Assembly (NCBI RefSeq): GCF_009913435.1
Contig: NZ_CP047895.1
Location: 1,496,501-1,560,500, forward strand
Origin: Sphingomonas changnyeongensis
Lineage (GTDB): Bacteria; Pseudomonadota; Alphaproteobacteria; Sphingomonadales; Sphingomonadaceae
Reading direction: 5' to 3'
Length of the DNA: 64,000 nucleotides
Shown one piece after another: positions 50,025 to 61,631 of this stretch (the stretch's first letter is position 1; each line of letters opens with the position of its first letter). The notes below the pieces were generated by a model. It was not told where the DNA came from, did not search any database, and saw only the letters and a program-made list of their open reading frames with translations. Made by a program: the position numbers and the translations under genes.

Positions 50025-50462
50025 TCAAGACAATGCGGGCGTCGGTGGCTGGCGGGCGATGAAGCGGGTGGCAATGCCCAGAATGCGGTCGGCAGCCAGC
50101 ACACAGGCCGAGCCGCCCCTGCGGAGGCAGGTGAAGGGAGCGATGTGCCGGTCGACGAAATGCGACGGCCCGGAATAGGCCATGGCCCATTGCGCGAACC
50201 GCCGGTCGCCAAGCGGGACGCGTAACAGGATATTGACTTCGCGGTGCCGCCGGTCGGCCAGGATGCGGGACATCAACGGCTCAAGCTGCTCCGACGCGCC
50301 TTCCAGTACCTGCGCGAAATGGCCCCCGGTATAGATCAGCGCGCCGGAAATGTCGGCCAGCCGGTTTGCCTGCGAAGCGGTTGCAACAATATTTGCAACC
50401 TCGCTGCGCGCATCAGCCAGCGCGATCTGCGATCGGCTCACATATATGATCGTCTCGAGCAA
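50025..50462 (-). CDS. BLUF-domain blue-light sensor
   Basis: About 145 residues. A TTG at 50462 (AGGTGAG seven bases upstream, aligning with the second BLUF start) is preferred over a GTG at 50474. Key flavin residues are present: Tyr in IIYVSRS, Asn in QANRLADISG, Gln in HFAQVLEG and Trp in FAQWAMAYSG. It should bind FAD and switch hydrogen bonding in blue light. There is no output domain, only a short C-terminal tail, so it must act through a partner protein. Lies between a degenerate BLUF gene and mscS on the same strand. Confidence 0.88.
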   Translation of the reverse strand: MLETIIYVSRSQIALADARSEVANIVATASQANRLADISGALIYTGGHFAQVLEGASEQLEPLMSRILADRRHREVNILLRVPLGDRRFAQWAMAYSGPSHFVDRHIAPFTCLRRGGSACVLAADRILGIATRFIARQPPTPALS

Positions 50463-50658
50463 GATTTGTCTCACCTGGTCCGGTCTTGTCGGGCATGATC
50501 AACGGCCACCAACAAGCGCCGCAAACCTTGATGGGTAACAGTCAGGGCGCAGGAACATTTTCCGGGCGCGCCAGTTCAACCGGACAGTGCCAGAATAGCA
50601 CATCGGCAAGGATTCAAGAAGCGATATCGCAGTCCGGTGAGCCCGGGGCGGCCAAGGC

Positions 50659-51078
50659 TCAGCTTTCGGTCTGGGCAAGCACGAGTTGAACGATCAGCTC
50701 ACTCAGCCGCCGGGCGGCATCGTCGCGCGACAGCGGCCCGAAATCATCGACCAGAAACCCCCGGATCTGGCGATCGACATAGGTGGCTTCGCCCGAATAG
50801 GCGGTGTGCCAGCCGCCAAAGCCGCGGCTGTCGATCGTTTCGCGCAGGACCAGCCGGTGATGCTGGCCCTGGCGCATCGCGGGCAGCATGGCGATCACGC
50901 CGTCCAGCCCCGCCGGCGGTCCTTCGATCAGTTCGGCACAGTGCGCACCGGTTGAAATCCACGCCCCGGTCAGCTGTGCCGCCGATGTGCGGCCGATGCC
51001 GCCGCAGGGCACGAACGCCGGCCCGATCCGCGCGCCCGCAGTCGGCATCTTGCTGACGAGGATGATCCGCTCGAGCAT
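50659..51078 (-). CDS. Degenerate BLUF-like protein lacking photoactive residues
   Basis: 139 residues. The fold pattern matches the neighbouring BLUF (RIILVSKM, AAQLTGAWISTGAHCAELIE, GFGGWHTAYSGEATYVDRQI). However, the photoactive Tyr is Leu (IILVS), the flavin-binding Asn is replaced (RTSAAQLTG), and the photoactive Gln is Glu (CAELIEG); the Trp remains. It is therefore predicted not to respond to light in the standard BLUF manner. It could be a light-insensitive partner or a repurposed flavin sensor. Encoded 184 bases upstream of the intact BLUF, same strand. Confidence 0.75.
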   Translation of the reverse strand: MLERIILVSKMPTAGARIGPAFVPCGGIGRTSAAQLTGAWISTGAHCAELIEGPPAGLDGVIAMLPAMRQGQHHRLVLRETIDSRGFGGWHTAYSGEATYVDRQIRGFLVDDFGPLSRDDAARRLSELIVQLVLAQTES

Positions 51079-51149
51079 GGCGTGGTTGCGTCGATCCAGT
51101 GAAGAGCCTCGGCTATAGCCGTCTCGATCAGCCCGCCAAGTTCGGGTTT

Positions 51150-51419
51150 CTACACTGTTTCGCCGGTTTCGATCGTCAGCGCCTCGATCACGATCCTGTC
51201 GCCCGCAACAGCGGCCGTGATGTCCGCAACCAGATGCCCGGGCAGTGCGAACTCCTGTTCGCCAAGCACGATGTCCGGTGCCGCGCCGCGATAGTGGAGC
51301 ACATGCCGCGTCCCGGAAAATGTGATGCTGGCCCAGGGGGTTGCCTCAGATGACAGCAGGGTCCAGCCGGGCTGGAGCCGCGTCAGTGCGCGGGCGAGGG
51401 CGCGGTGCGGATCGGTCAT
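51150..51419 (-). CDS. Small hypothetical protein, 89 residues
   Basis: Starts MTDPHRALARALTRLQPGWT; the ATG overlaps the stop of the small HTH-like gene (ATGA at 51416-51419). The C-terminal half is beta-rich (PWASITFSGTRHVLHYRG ... IVIEALTIETGETV). A longer in-frame extension exists but is rejected because the coupling fixes the start. Family not recognised; translational coupling suggests that it partners the 56-residue protein. Confidence 0.65.
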   Translation of the reverse strand: MTDPHRALARALTRLQPGWTLLSSEATPWASITFSGTRHVLHYRGAAPDIVLGEQEFALPGHLVADITAAVAGDRIVIEALTIETGETV

Positions 51420-51586
51420 TGCGGCTGATCCAGAAACGCCTCGATCCGCGCCGTCATGCGCGCGGTCGGCTCGCGGCCGCGGCGCATGTCGAACACCAGC
51501 CGGGGATCGTTCGCGACCGTGCGGCCGAACCGGGTCGGGGCCATTGTGTGGTCGCGCAGATATTTCTCGATTCGCCTGAGGATCAT
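51416..51586 (-). CDS. Small HTH-like protein, 56 residues
   Basis: A 56-residue frame (MILRRIEKYLRDHTMAPTRF ... RIEAFLDQPQ). Its pattern IEKYLRDHTMAPTRFGRTVA followed by DPRLVFDMRRGREPTARMTA resembles the compact HTH-type proteins common in alphaproteobacteria: helix, turn with TRFGR, basic DNA-contact segment. The stop overlaps the next ATG. A perfect inverted repeat lies just upstream of the start (51599-51630), suggesting autoregulation. Too short for many gene callers. Confidence 0.65.
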   Translation of the reverse strand: MILRRIEKYLRDHTMAPTRFGRTVANDPRLVFDMRRGREPTARMTARIEAFLDQPQ

Positions 51587-51598
51587 TGCGAAGACTCC

Positions 51599-51630
51599 GG
51601 ATAGGGCATTGAATAGGCATTTCCCTATCC
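51599..51630. promoter_or_regulatory. Inverted repeat GGATAGGG-N16-CCCTATCC before the small HTH-like gene
   Basis: Perfect 8-bp arms at 51599-51606 and 51623-51630, beginning 13 bases upstream of the ATG at 51586. Position fits an operator or leader hairpin. A second short inverted repeat CATTCTG/CAGAATG lies at 51669-51685. Confidence 0.5.
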
Positions 51631-51731
51631 AGCGCTCATATTCCTATTTGTCTAGGTAGAATCCTAGGCATTCTGCTCCAGAATGGAGTGGATCGGGCGC
51701 GGGCCATGCGGCCGGCACGTCCCGCGCCGCA

Positions 51732-53294
51732 TCAGGGCCGGCGATAGGCGTCCAGCACGGCGCGCAGTTCGGCAATGGCCGCGCGGCGGCGCGCGGGGTC
51801 CGCGATCCGGCCCAGATCGCGGCGCAGATTGACCGCAAGCTCGGCATAGTCGTTCTGCCAGCCGCGGCCGAGCAGTTCGGCGGTGTCGGCGCGCGGGCCG
51901 CCCCGGCGGACGGCCGGGCTGGCCGGGGTCAGCACCCAGGTCTCGCCCAGTGCCGGTGTCGCGACATCGGCAAAGTCCGCGCCCAGCGCCCCGGCCAGCG
52001 CCGCCAGCGCGTCTTTCTCGCCATGGGTCAGGAACAGCGTGCCCGTCACCGGCAGCCGCGCCCGCGCCCAGGCGATCAGCCCGTTCCGGTCGGCATGGGC
52101 CGAATAATCGTCGAGCTGCCGCACCGTCAGCCGCACCGCGACATCATGGCCCGAAATCCGCACCCGCCGTGCCCCGTCAAGGATCGTGCGCCCCAGCGTG
52201 CCGGTCGCCTGATAGCCGATGAACAGCAGCGTTGAGTCGCTGCGCGCCAGATTGTCGATCAGGTGATGGCGGATGCGCCCGCCCTCGCACATGCCCGACC
52301 CGGCGATGATGATCGCGCCCGACAGCCGTTCGAGCGCGCGCGACTGTTCGACCGTCTCGACATAATGAAAGGCGGGATGTTCAAAGACATGGGCATCCTC
52401 GACATCGTCCAGCCGTGCCGCATGGCGGGCAAAGACGCGGGTGATGCGCGTGGCGAGCGGCGAATCGATGAAGATCTGCGCCTGGGGCAGCCGGCCCCGG
52501 TTGATGAGGACGGCCAGATCGAGCAGCAGTTCCTGCGTGCGTTCAAGCGCAAAGCTGGGGATCAGCAGATTGCCGCCGCGCGCCCGCGCCGCCGTCACTT
52601 CGGCGGCCAGCCGGTCGCGGCGCTGGTCGGGGTCGAGCGGGTCGCGCGCCCGGTCGCCATAGGTTGATTCCATGATGACATGATCGATCCCCGAGGGCGC
52701 TTCCGGATCGGCGACCAGCGTTGCGCCGTCCGGCCCAAGATCGCCGGAAAACAGCAGCTTCATGCCGCGGTGATTGATCAGCACCGACGACGAACCCAGG
52801 ATATGGCCGGCATTCCACAGCTCGGCCGTCACCCCTTCGACCGGGACGAACGGGGTGCGCAGCGCGACCGGCCGGAGCAGCGTCAGCGCGCGTTCGGCAT
52901 CGTCGATCGCGTAGAGCGGCTCCACCGGCGGTTCGTCGGCCCGGTCCCGCCGCCGGTTGCGCCGCTCGGCATCCTGTTCGCTGATCCGCGCCGCGTCGCG
53001 CAGCAGATGTTCGAGCAGCTCGGCGGTTTCGGGCGTGCAATGGACCGCGCCGTGAAACCCCGCCGCCACCAGCCGGGGCAGCAGCCCCGAATGGTCGAGA
53101 TGGGCATGGGTCAGGATCACCGCCTCGATCCGGCGCGGGGTGAAGGGAAAGGGCTCTGCGTTCAGCGTCTCGAGGCTGCGCGATCCCTGGAACAGCCCGC
53201 AGTCGATCAGCAGCCGGCGACCGCCAAGATCTAGTTCATAGCAGGACCCGGTCACCGTGCCGGCGGCACCGTGAAAAGCGATGGTGCTGGTCAT
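51732..53294 (-). CDS. Metallo-beta-lactamase / beta-CASP family protein (RNase-like)
   Basis: 520 residues from the ATG at 53294. MBL motifs: FHGAAGTVTGSCYEL, LTHAHLDHSGLLP (zinc ligands), LWNAGHILGSSSVLI and LFSGDLGPDG. Beta-CASP motifs: IPSFALERTQELLLDL, GSGMCEGGRIRHHL and DDYSAHADRNGLI. Members process RNA (RNase J/CPSF73-like). This YsgC/YbcI-type group is widespread but of unclear target. Convergent spacing with glnA, separated by a terminator. Confidence 0.85.
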   Translation of the reverse strand: MTSTIAFHGAAGTVTGSCYELDLGGRRLLIDCGLFQGSRSLETLNAEPFPFTPRRIEAVILTHAHLDHSGLLPRLVAAGFHGAVHCTPETAELLEHLLRDAARISEQDAERRNRRRDRADEPPVEPLYAIDDAERALTLLRPVALRTPFVPVEGVTAELWNAGHILGSSSVLINHRGMKLLFSGDLGPDGATLVADPEAPSGIDHVIMESTYGDRARDPLDPDQRRDRLAAEVTAARARGGNLLIPSFALERTQELLLDLAVLINRGRLPQAQIFIDSPLATRITRVFARHAARLDDVEDAHVFEHPAFHYVETVEQSRALERLSGAIIIAGSGMCEGGRIRHHLIDNLARSDSTLLFIGYQATGTLGRTILDGARRVRISGHDVAVRLTVRQLDDYSAHADRNGLIAWARARLPVTGTLFLTHGEKDALAALAGALGADFADVATPALGETWVLTPASPAVRRGGPRADTAELLGRGWQNDYAELAVNLRRDLGRIADPARRRAAIAELRAVLDAYRRP

Positions 53295-53331
53295 GCGCCG
53301 AGACTGGACAGGGGCGGGCAGCCTGCCAAGC

Positions 53332-53360
53332 AAAAACGCCGCGCATCACGGCGCGGCGTT
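53332..53360 (-). terminator. Terminator of glnA
   Basis: On the minus strand AACGCCGCGC pairs with GCGCGGCGTT across a short loop, followed by TTTT (plus A run 53332-53336). Confidence 0.85.
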
Positions 53361-53430
53361 CTTGTCGTCCGGAGCGGGCGGTGCCGCCCGGATGGTGCAG
53401 GCGGGCCGCGACGGCCCGCCCGCCAACGGC

Positions 53431-54843
53431 TCAGCCGCTGTAATACATGTCGAACTCGACCGGGCTGGGGGTCATTTCCCAGCGCGCGACCTCAGACCGC
53501 TTCAGCTCGATATAGGCCTCGATCTGGTCGCGGCTGAACACATCGCCCTTGAGCAGGAAGTCCATGTCCGCCTCGAGCGAGTCGAGCGCCTCGCGCAGCG
53601 ACCCGCACACGGTCGGCACATTGGCGAGCTCGGCCGGCGGCAGATCATAAAGGTTCTTGTCCATCGCATCGCCCGGATGGATGCGGTTCTGGATGCCGTC
53701 CAGACCCGCCATCAGCAGCGCTGCATAAGCGAGATAGGGGTTGGCGAGCGCATCGGGGAAGCGGAACTCGACGCGCTTGGCCTTGGCCCCTGCGCCATAG
53801 GGAATGCGGCACGAGGCCGAGCGGTTGCGGCTCGAATAGGCGAGCAGCACCGGCGCTTCGTAACCCGGCACCAGCCGCTTGTAGCTGTTGGTCGTCGGGT
53901 TGGTGAAGGCGTTGAGCGCCTTGGCATGCTTGATGACGCCGCCGATATAGTAAAGGCACATGTCCGACAGGCCGGCATAGCCGTTGCCGGCGAACAGCGG
54001 CTTGCCTTCCGCCCAGATCGACATGTGGGTGTGCATGCCCGAGCCATTATCTTCCTTGATCGGCTTGGGCATGAAGGTCGCGGTCTTGCCATAGGCATGG
54101 GCGACCTGATGGACGACATATTTGTAGACCTGCATCCGGTCGGCGGTTTCGACCAGCGTGCCGAAGGTCAGGCCCAGCTCGTGCTGCGCGGCGGCGACTT
54201 CATGGTGATGCTTGTCGCAGGGCAGGCCCATTTCGAGCATCGTCGACACCATCTCGGCGCGGATGTCGACCGCGCTGTCGACCGGCGCGACCGGGAAATA
54301 GCCGCCCTTGGCGCGCGGGCGGTGGCCCAGATTGCCGGCGTCATAGGCGCGGCCGGTGTTGGTCGGCAGCTCGATGTCGTCGATCCGGTAATAGCTGGTG
54401 TTGTAGCCGTTTTCGAAGCGGACATCGTCGAACATGAAGAACTCGGCCTCGGGGCCGACATAGATGGTGTCGCCGATGCCGGTCTGCTTCAGATAGGCCT
54501 CGGCGCGCTTGGCGGTCGAGCGCGGGTCGCGGGCATAAAGCTCGCCGGTCGACGGTTCGACCACGTCGCAGAACAGGATCAGCATCGGCGTGGCCGAGAA
54601 GGGATCGACATAGGCCGCGTCCAGATCCGGCTTCAGGATCATGTCGCTCTCGTTGATCGCCTTCCAGCCGGCGATCGACGAGCCGTCGAACATCAGGCCG
54701 TCGGTCAGCGCGTCCTCGTCCATCACCCCGGCGCACATCGACAGATGCTGCCACTTGCCGTTGGGATCGGTGAAGCGCAGATCGACCCACTCGATCTCCT
54801 CTTCCTTGATGCGCTTCAGAATATCGGCAGCGGTGGTCGGCAT
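53431..54843 (-). CDS. glnA: Glutamine synthetase, type I
   Basis: 470 residues starting [22 protein letters not shown] signatures: [48 protein letters not shown] and [17 protein letters not shown]. The adenylylation Tyr is in NLYDLPPAE. It condenses ammonia and glutamate; activity is set by GlnE/GlnB modification. Encoded directly after glnB on the same strand, the usual nitrogen-assimilation pair. Confidence 0.97.
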   Translation of the reverse strand: MPTTAADILKRIKEEEIEWVDLRFTDPNGKWQHLSMCAGVMDEDALTDGLMFDGSSIAGWKAINESDMILKPDLDAAYVDPFSATPMLILFCDVVEPSTGELYARDPRSTAKRAEAYLKQTGIGDTIYVGPEAEFFMFDDVRFENGYNTSYYRIDDIELPTNTGRAYDAGNLGHRPRAKGGYFPVAPVDSAVDIRAEMVSTMLEMGLPCDKHHHEVAAAQHELGLTFGTLVETADRMQVYKYVVHQVAHAYGKTATFMPKPIKEDNGSGMHTHMSIWAEGKPLFAGNGYAGLSDMCLYYIGGVIKHAKALNAFTNPTTNSYKRLVPGYEAPVLLAYSSRNRSASCRIPYGAGAKAKRVEFRFPDALANPYLAYAALLMAGLDGIQNRIHPGDAMDKNLYDLPPAELANVPTVCGSLREALDSLEADMDFLLKGDVFSRDQIEAYIELKRSEVARWEMTPSPVEFDMYYSG

Positions 54844-54957
54844 CAGTCTGTCCTTGGTCAGGCCCCGGGCCGGCATGGCCGGGGCGGGTGGAGGTTGGGG
54901 CGCCGGCGCCCCGGAAAAGGCGGCACCGGCGGCCGCCCCGAAGGATGCGTCCGCGCC

Positions 54958-57645
<2,688 letters not shown>

Positions 57646-57736
57646 CCATCCTCTCCTGCCTGGTGCCGCGATCGTGCGCCGCGGTCATCTGGCCGGGGAG
57701 AGTGCCGAGATCAGTTGTAAATCGCTACTTCTTTTT

Positions 57737-57817
57737 TGCGCCTTGCGGCACCGGGGGGTGTTTGCGTTGCGCCTTGCGGCGCAGGGGGTGTTTGTGCTGC
57801 GCCTTGCGGCGCAGGGC
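57737..57817. repeat. Tandem array of a ~30-bp unit (TGCGCCTTGCGGC...)
   Basis: Three starts of the unit TGCGCCTTGCGGC at 57737, 57768 and 57798 (period 30-31); the third is cut off and runs into the palindromic repeat. Differences between units suggest some age. Confidence 0.65.
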
Positions 57818-57895
57818 GGCACCAGCCCGCACCCCCACCCGGCCTCCCACATGATACTGCCGTTGGGAGGCCGGGTGGGGGAGCGGGCCGGTGCC
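57818..57895. repeat. Palindromic intergenic repeat, copy 1
   Basis: Long inverted repeat with arms around CCCACCCGGCCTCCCA / TGGGAGGCCGGGTGGG and a 14-base loop containing CATGATACTGCCGT. Nearly identical to the copy at 59588. Confidence 0.85.
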
Positions 57896-57940
57896 GCGAT
57901 CCAAACTAAAGACTCCCGCCTTGGCGTAAACGATCCAGCC

Positions 57941-58762
57941 TTACAGATAGGGCTGGTCGAGGCCCTTCGGGCTTTTCGTGAAAATCTCGCAGCCGGTTTC
58001 GGTGATGCCGATCGAATGTTCGAACTGCGCCGACAGCGACCGGTCGCGCGTCACCGCCGTCCAGCCATCGTCGAGCAGCTTGGTGTCGGGCCGGCCGATA
58101 TTGATCATCGGCTCGATGGTGAAGAACATGCCCGGGCGCAGCTCCGGCCCGGTGCCGGGGCGGCCGACATGGACGACCTCGGGCGCGTCATGGAACAGCC
58201 GGCCCAGGCCATGGCCGCAGAAATCGCGCACCACGCCGTAACGATGCCCTTCGGCATGGCGCTGGATCGCGTGCGCGACATCGCCCAGCCGGTTGCCTGG
58301 CCGCGCCTGTTCGATGCCCAGCATCAGCGCCTCATAGGTCACGTCGACCAGCCGGCGCGCCTTGATCGGCACATCGCCGACCAAATACATGCGGCTGGTG
58401 TCGCCGTGCCAGCCATCCAGCAGCGGCGTCACATCGATGTTGACGATGTCGCCGTCCCTGAGCGTGCGGTCAGACGGGATGCCGTGGCACACGACATGGT
58501 TGATCGAGATGCAGCAGCTGTGCGCATAGCCGCGATAGCCGAGCGTGGCCGGCACCGCGCCGGCGCGCAGCATGTGCGCGCGGATCATGTCGTCAAGCGC
58601 CGCCGTCGTTACGCCGGGGACGACATGGGGGGTGATGTCGTCCAGAATCTCCGCGGCCAGCCGCCCGGCCCGGCGCATCCCCTCGAACCCGTCGGGGCCG
58701 TGCAGCCGGATGGCGTTGGTGCGGGCAAGGCTGGCGTCGCTGGCGTCGATATAGCTGGTCAT
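57941..58762 (-). CDS. map: Type I methionine aminopeptidase
   Basis: 273 residues from MTSYIDASDASL (ATG at 58762). Metal ligands: Asp in VNIDVTPLLDGWHGDTSRMY, His in CGHGLGRLFHDAP, Glu in FTIEPMINIG and Glu in SAQFEHSIGIT; substrate His in NHVVCHGIPS. It removes the initiator methionine. Divergent from the CinA-domain gene with a short shared promoter region. Confidence 0.96.
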   Translation of the reverse strand: MTSYIDASDASLARTNAIRLHGPDGFEGMRRAGRLAAEILDDITPHVVPGVTTAALDDMIRAHMLRAGAVPATLGYRGYAHSCCISINHVVCHGIPSDRTLRDGDIVNIDVTPLLDGWHGDTSRMYLVGDVPIKARRLVDVTYEALMLGIEQARPGNRLGDVAHAIQRHAEGHRYGVVRDFCGHGLGRLFHDAPEVVHVGRPGTGPELRPGMFFTIEPMINIGRPDTKLLDDGWTAVTRDRSLSAQFEHSIGITETGCEIFTKSPKGLDQPYL

Positions 58763-58820
58763 CGCCGCGATATAGTCGCGAACGCTTGTCAATCCAACGC
58801 CATTGGATGAAGGAGCGGCC

Positions 58821-59578
58821 ATGACCAGCGAACGCATCTGGACCGCCGGCCTCGTGATCATCGGCGATGAGATCCTGTCGGGCCGCACGCAGGACCGGAA
58901 CATCGCCCAGATCGCCCTGTGGCTGAACCTGCAGGGCATCCGCCTCGCCGAGGTCCGGGTGGTGGGCGACACCGAATCGGCGATCGTCGAGGCGGTGAAC
59001 GCGCTGCGCGCGCGCAACGACTATCTGTTCACCACCGGCGGCATCGGCCCCACGCATGACGACATCACCGTCGATGCGATCGCGGCGGCGGTGGGCGTGC
59101 CGGTGATCGTCCATCCGCGCGCCCGCGCGGTGCTTGAGGCCTATTATGCCAGCCGGGGCGGGCTGACCGAGGCGCGGCTGCGCATGGCGCGCGTGCCCGA
59201 GGGCGCGGACCTGATCGAAAACCGCATGTCGGGGCACCTGGCATACGCTGGGGCAATATCTTCATCATGGCCGGCGTGCCGCACATCACCGCGATGATGC
59301 TCGATGCGCTGTCGGGCACGCTCGAAGGCGGGCGGCCGCTCCTGTCGGCGACGCTTGGCTGCTGGGTCGCGGAAAGCGAGGTCGCCGACCTGCTCCGCCA
59401 GACCGAGGCCGCGCATGACGGCTGCCAGATCGGCTCCTATCCGTTTTTCCGCGAGGGGCGGGTGGGGGCGAACTTCGTCATCCGCTCGACCGATCAGGCG
59501 GCGCTCGACGCCTGCGCCGCCGATCTGGCCGCGCGGCTGGCCGAAACCGGGCGGGACAGCGTGGCCGGCGGGATCTGA
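58821..59578 (+). CDS. CinA-like molybdopterin-binding domain protein, with one frameshift
   Basis: About 252 residues after repair; the ATG at 58821 follows GAAGGAG by six bases. A MoCF_biosynth/CinA N-terminal domain: GLVIIGDEILSGRTQDRNI, DTESAIVEAVNALRARNDYL and FTTGGIGPTHDDITVDAIAA. The frame breaks at the G run 59231-59234; one more G gives MSGAPGIRWGNIFIMAGVPH and continues to GGI at 59578. It lacks the C-terminal nicotinamide-deamidase domain of full CinA. Probably a small-molecule-binding or pyrophosphatase-like protein. Confidence 0.85.
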
Positions 59579-59587
59579 GTTTCGCGC

Positions 59588-59664
59588 GGCACCGGCCCGC
59601 ACCCCCACCCGGCCTTCCACATGATACTGCCGTTGGGAGGCCGGGTGGGGTGCGGGCCGGGGCC
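59588..59664. repeat. Palindromic intergenic repeat, copy 2
   Basis: Same element as at 57818, differing at a few bases (one arm has TTCCA for TCCCA). Followed by an extra hairpin GTGCGGC-GCAA-GCCGCAC. Confidence 0.85.
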
Positions 59665-59751
59665 GCTCGTGCGGCGCAAGCCGCACCACAAACAACCCGG
59701 TGCCGTCCCCGCGCCGGGAGGCGCGCAAAAAACCAACGCCCTTCAGTCGCG

Positions 59752-60987
59752 TTAGCGCGGCAGTCGGCGGAGCAGCGCCAGCGCCAGCAGCGCAAAGCCC
59801 GCCGCGACCAGAAACGCCGCGCCTGACTGCCATGTCGGCGCGCCGGGGCGGGTCGTCTCCGCCATCACCCCGGTCAGGACGAGCGGCGCGATGATCGCGC
59901 CCAGGCCCAGCGCCATGCTGGCAATGCCCTGCACCTCGCCCTGCGTGTCCGGGGTCGCGCGGCGCGACAGCATCGCCATCAGGCTCGGCTGGACAAGCGA
60001 CTGGCCGGCGATGAACGCCAGTGCGGCATAGGCCATCCAGCTTTCCGTGATGAAGGCATAGGCCACAAAGCCGCCAATCGCCGCAATCAGGCCCAGCGTT
60101 GCCGCGTCGCGCTCGCCCAGCCGGTGGACGGCGCGGCCGGTCAGCAGGGTCTGGCTGGCGGCGATGACGATGCCGACCGCAGCCAGGCTCAGCCCGATCA
60201 TCGCGTTGGACCAGCCGAACCGGGCGATGCCGTAAAAGCTCCAGGTCAGCGGATAGACGAGGCTCGCGATTTGCCACAGCGTCAGCACGAACGCGGCATG
60301 GACCATGCCCGGCGCTGCCCGCGCGGCGGCCAGCGCGCCCAGCGGATTGGCCCGCCGCCAGTCGAACCGCCGCCGGTTGGCGCGGGCGAGCGTTTCGGGA
60401 AACACCGTCAGGCCGTAAAGCATGTTGAGCGCCGCCAGCGCCGAGGCGGCGTAGAAAGGCGCACGGTCGCTCAGCTGCCCCAGCAGCCCGCCGATCACCG
60501 GCCCGGCGATGAAGCCGACGCCGAAGGCTGCGCTCACCAGCCCGAACCGCCGCGCCCGCGCTTCGGGCGCGGTCAGATCGGCGATCGCCGCCTGCGCCGG
60601 GGCATAGGATCCGCCGAGCGCCCCTGACAGCAGCCGGCCGATCACGATCAGCATCAGGCTGTCGGCCAGCGCCAGCAGCAGATAATCGGCCGCCAGCCCC
60701 GCAAGCGCCACGATCAGCACCGGCCGCCGGCCGAACCGGTCGGACAGGTTGCCGAGCACGGGCGCGGCGAAAAATGTCGCGATGGCGATGGCCAGCCCCA
60801 GCCAGGCGGCGATGCGGATCGCCCCGGGCAGATCGACGCCGCCGACGCTCATCAACAGCCGCGGCAGCACCGGGATGATCAGCCCGAACCCGATCGCATC
60901 GATGAAGATCGTCACCAGCACGAACCGCACCGCATGCCCGTCGGCGGCAAGGCGCGGCGGCGCAGGGGCGGGGGAGGCGCTGGTCAT
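59752..60987 (-). CDS. MFS exporter of the TetA (DHA1) type
   Basis: 411 residues, 12 hydrophobic segments. TM1 IFIDAIGFGLIIPVLPRLL, loop GNLSDRFGRRPVLI (motif A), LLSGALGGSYAPAQAAIADL (motif B region) and AFGVGFIAGPVIGGLLGQLS (motif C) are close to TetA-class exporters. Many such housekeeping relatives do not confer tetracycline resistance, so a general drug:H+ antiporter is the careful call. No divergent tetR-like gene is visible. Confidence 0.85.
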   Translation of the reverse strand: MTSASPAPAPPRLAADGHAVRFVLVTIFIDAIGFGLIIPVLPRLLMSVGGVDLPGAIRIAAWLGLAIAIATFFAAPVLGNLSDRFGRRPVLIVALAGLAADYLLLALADSLMLIVIGRLLSGALGGSYAPAQAAIADLTAPEARARRFGLVSAAFGVGFIAGPVIGGLLGQLSDRAPFYAASALAALNMLYGLTVFPETLARANRRRFDWRRANPLGALAAARAAPGMVHAAFVLTLWQIASLVYPLTWSFYGIARFGWSNAMIGLSLAAVGIVIAASQTLLTGRAVHRLGERDAATLGLIAAIGGFVAYAFITESWMAYAALAFIAGQSLVQPSLMAMLSRRATPDTQGEVQGIASMALGLGAIIAPLVLTGVMAETTRPGAPTWQSGAAFLVAAGFALLALALLRRLPR

Positions 60988-61038
60988 GCCCCTGCCTAAC
61001 CCGGCTTGGCTGGCGTGGGGAAGGGCGGGCGAAGGGGG

Positions 61039-61604
61039 TCAGTTGGGCACCCCGATCTTCAGTATCCCGGTTTGCCCAGGATGTTGCGCCTTCGGGTTGT
61101 TACGCCAGCAGAATTTCACGCTGACGGGAATCTTCCACTTTCGGGCAATTCGGTCGATTTCCTTCCACGCGTCGGCAGCCGACTGACCTTGAACCGAGAT
61201 GCCGAGGTCAGTGTGATATTTGAAGCCCTCGGTCTCGTAGCGCTCGGCTCTCGCGGGAATTTGCAGCTGGCTTACCAGCCGCTCTCCTTCAAAGCCTTTT
61301 GCCTTCAAATGCGCGATCATTGTCAGGAGCAGGGACGACCAGCGCGGGCTCTGAATGGCTTCGCCATCTACCGAAGCCGCCAGCGGCTTGGTGAACGCAA
61401 GTCCGGGGGCGGAGGCAAACTGGATAACGCCTTCTGCCGTGGGGGGAGTTGAGACTTTGGTTGGTCGTCCCTCTCTATGCCGAGGCTTTCCATTGCCTCG
61501 TGGACGATGCGATCGATCGTTTCGCTGGGCGTCCTTGTGCCCAGCCAGGTTTTCAGCGTGCTCAGGCTCGCGAAAGTCGCGTCGTTCAATCTCACCACCG
61601 GCAT
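61039..61604 (-). CDS. Small regulator-like protein (RHH-like N-terminus), with one frameshift
   Basis: About 188 residues after repair. The N-terminus (MPVVRLNDATFASLSTLKTW ... DRIVHEAMESLG) looks like a ribbon-helix-helix or SeqA-type DNA-binding part: beta strand then two helices. The C-terminal 110 residues (SPRWSSLLLTMIAHLKAKGF ... VKFCWRNNPKAQHPGQTGIL) are conserved-looking but unknown to me. The frame breaks opposite the G run 61441-61446; one more base joins QLPP to TAEGVIQFASAP. GGGAGG lies before the ATG. Two identical palindromes lie upstream. Lower GC than its neighbours and close to a tRNA gene, so possibly acquired. Confidence 0.6.
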
Positions 61605-61631
61605 CGGTCAGCCTCCCGTCACTCGATGATG

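Noticed and set aside
59752..60987. Acquired tetracycline-resistance gene
   Set aside because: TetA-like motifs are present but there is no tetR, no mobile element and no compositional shift; a housekeeping DHA1 exporter is likelier.
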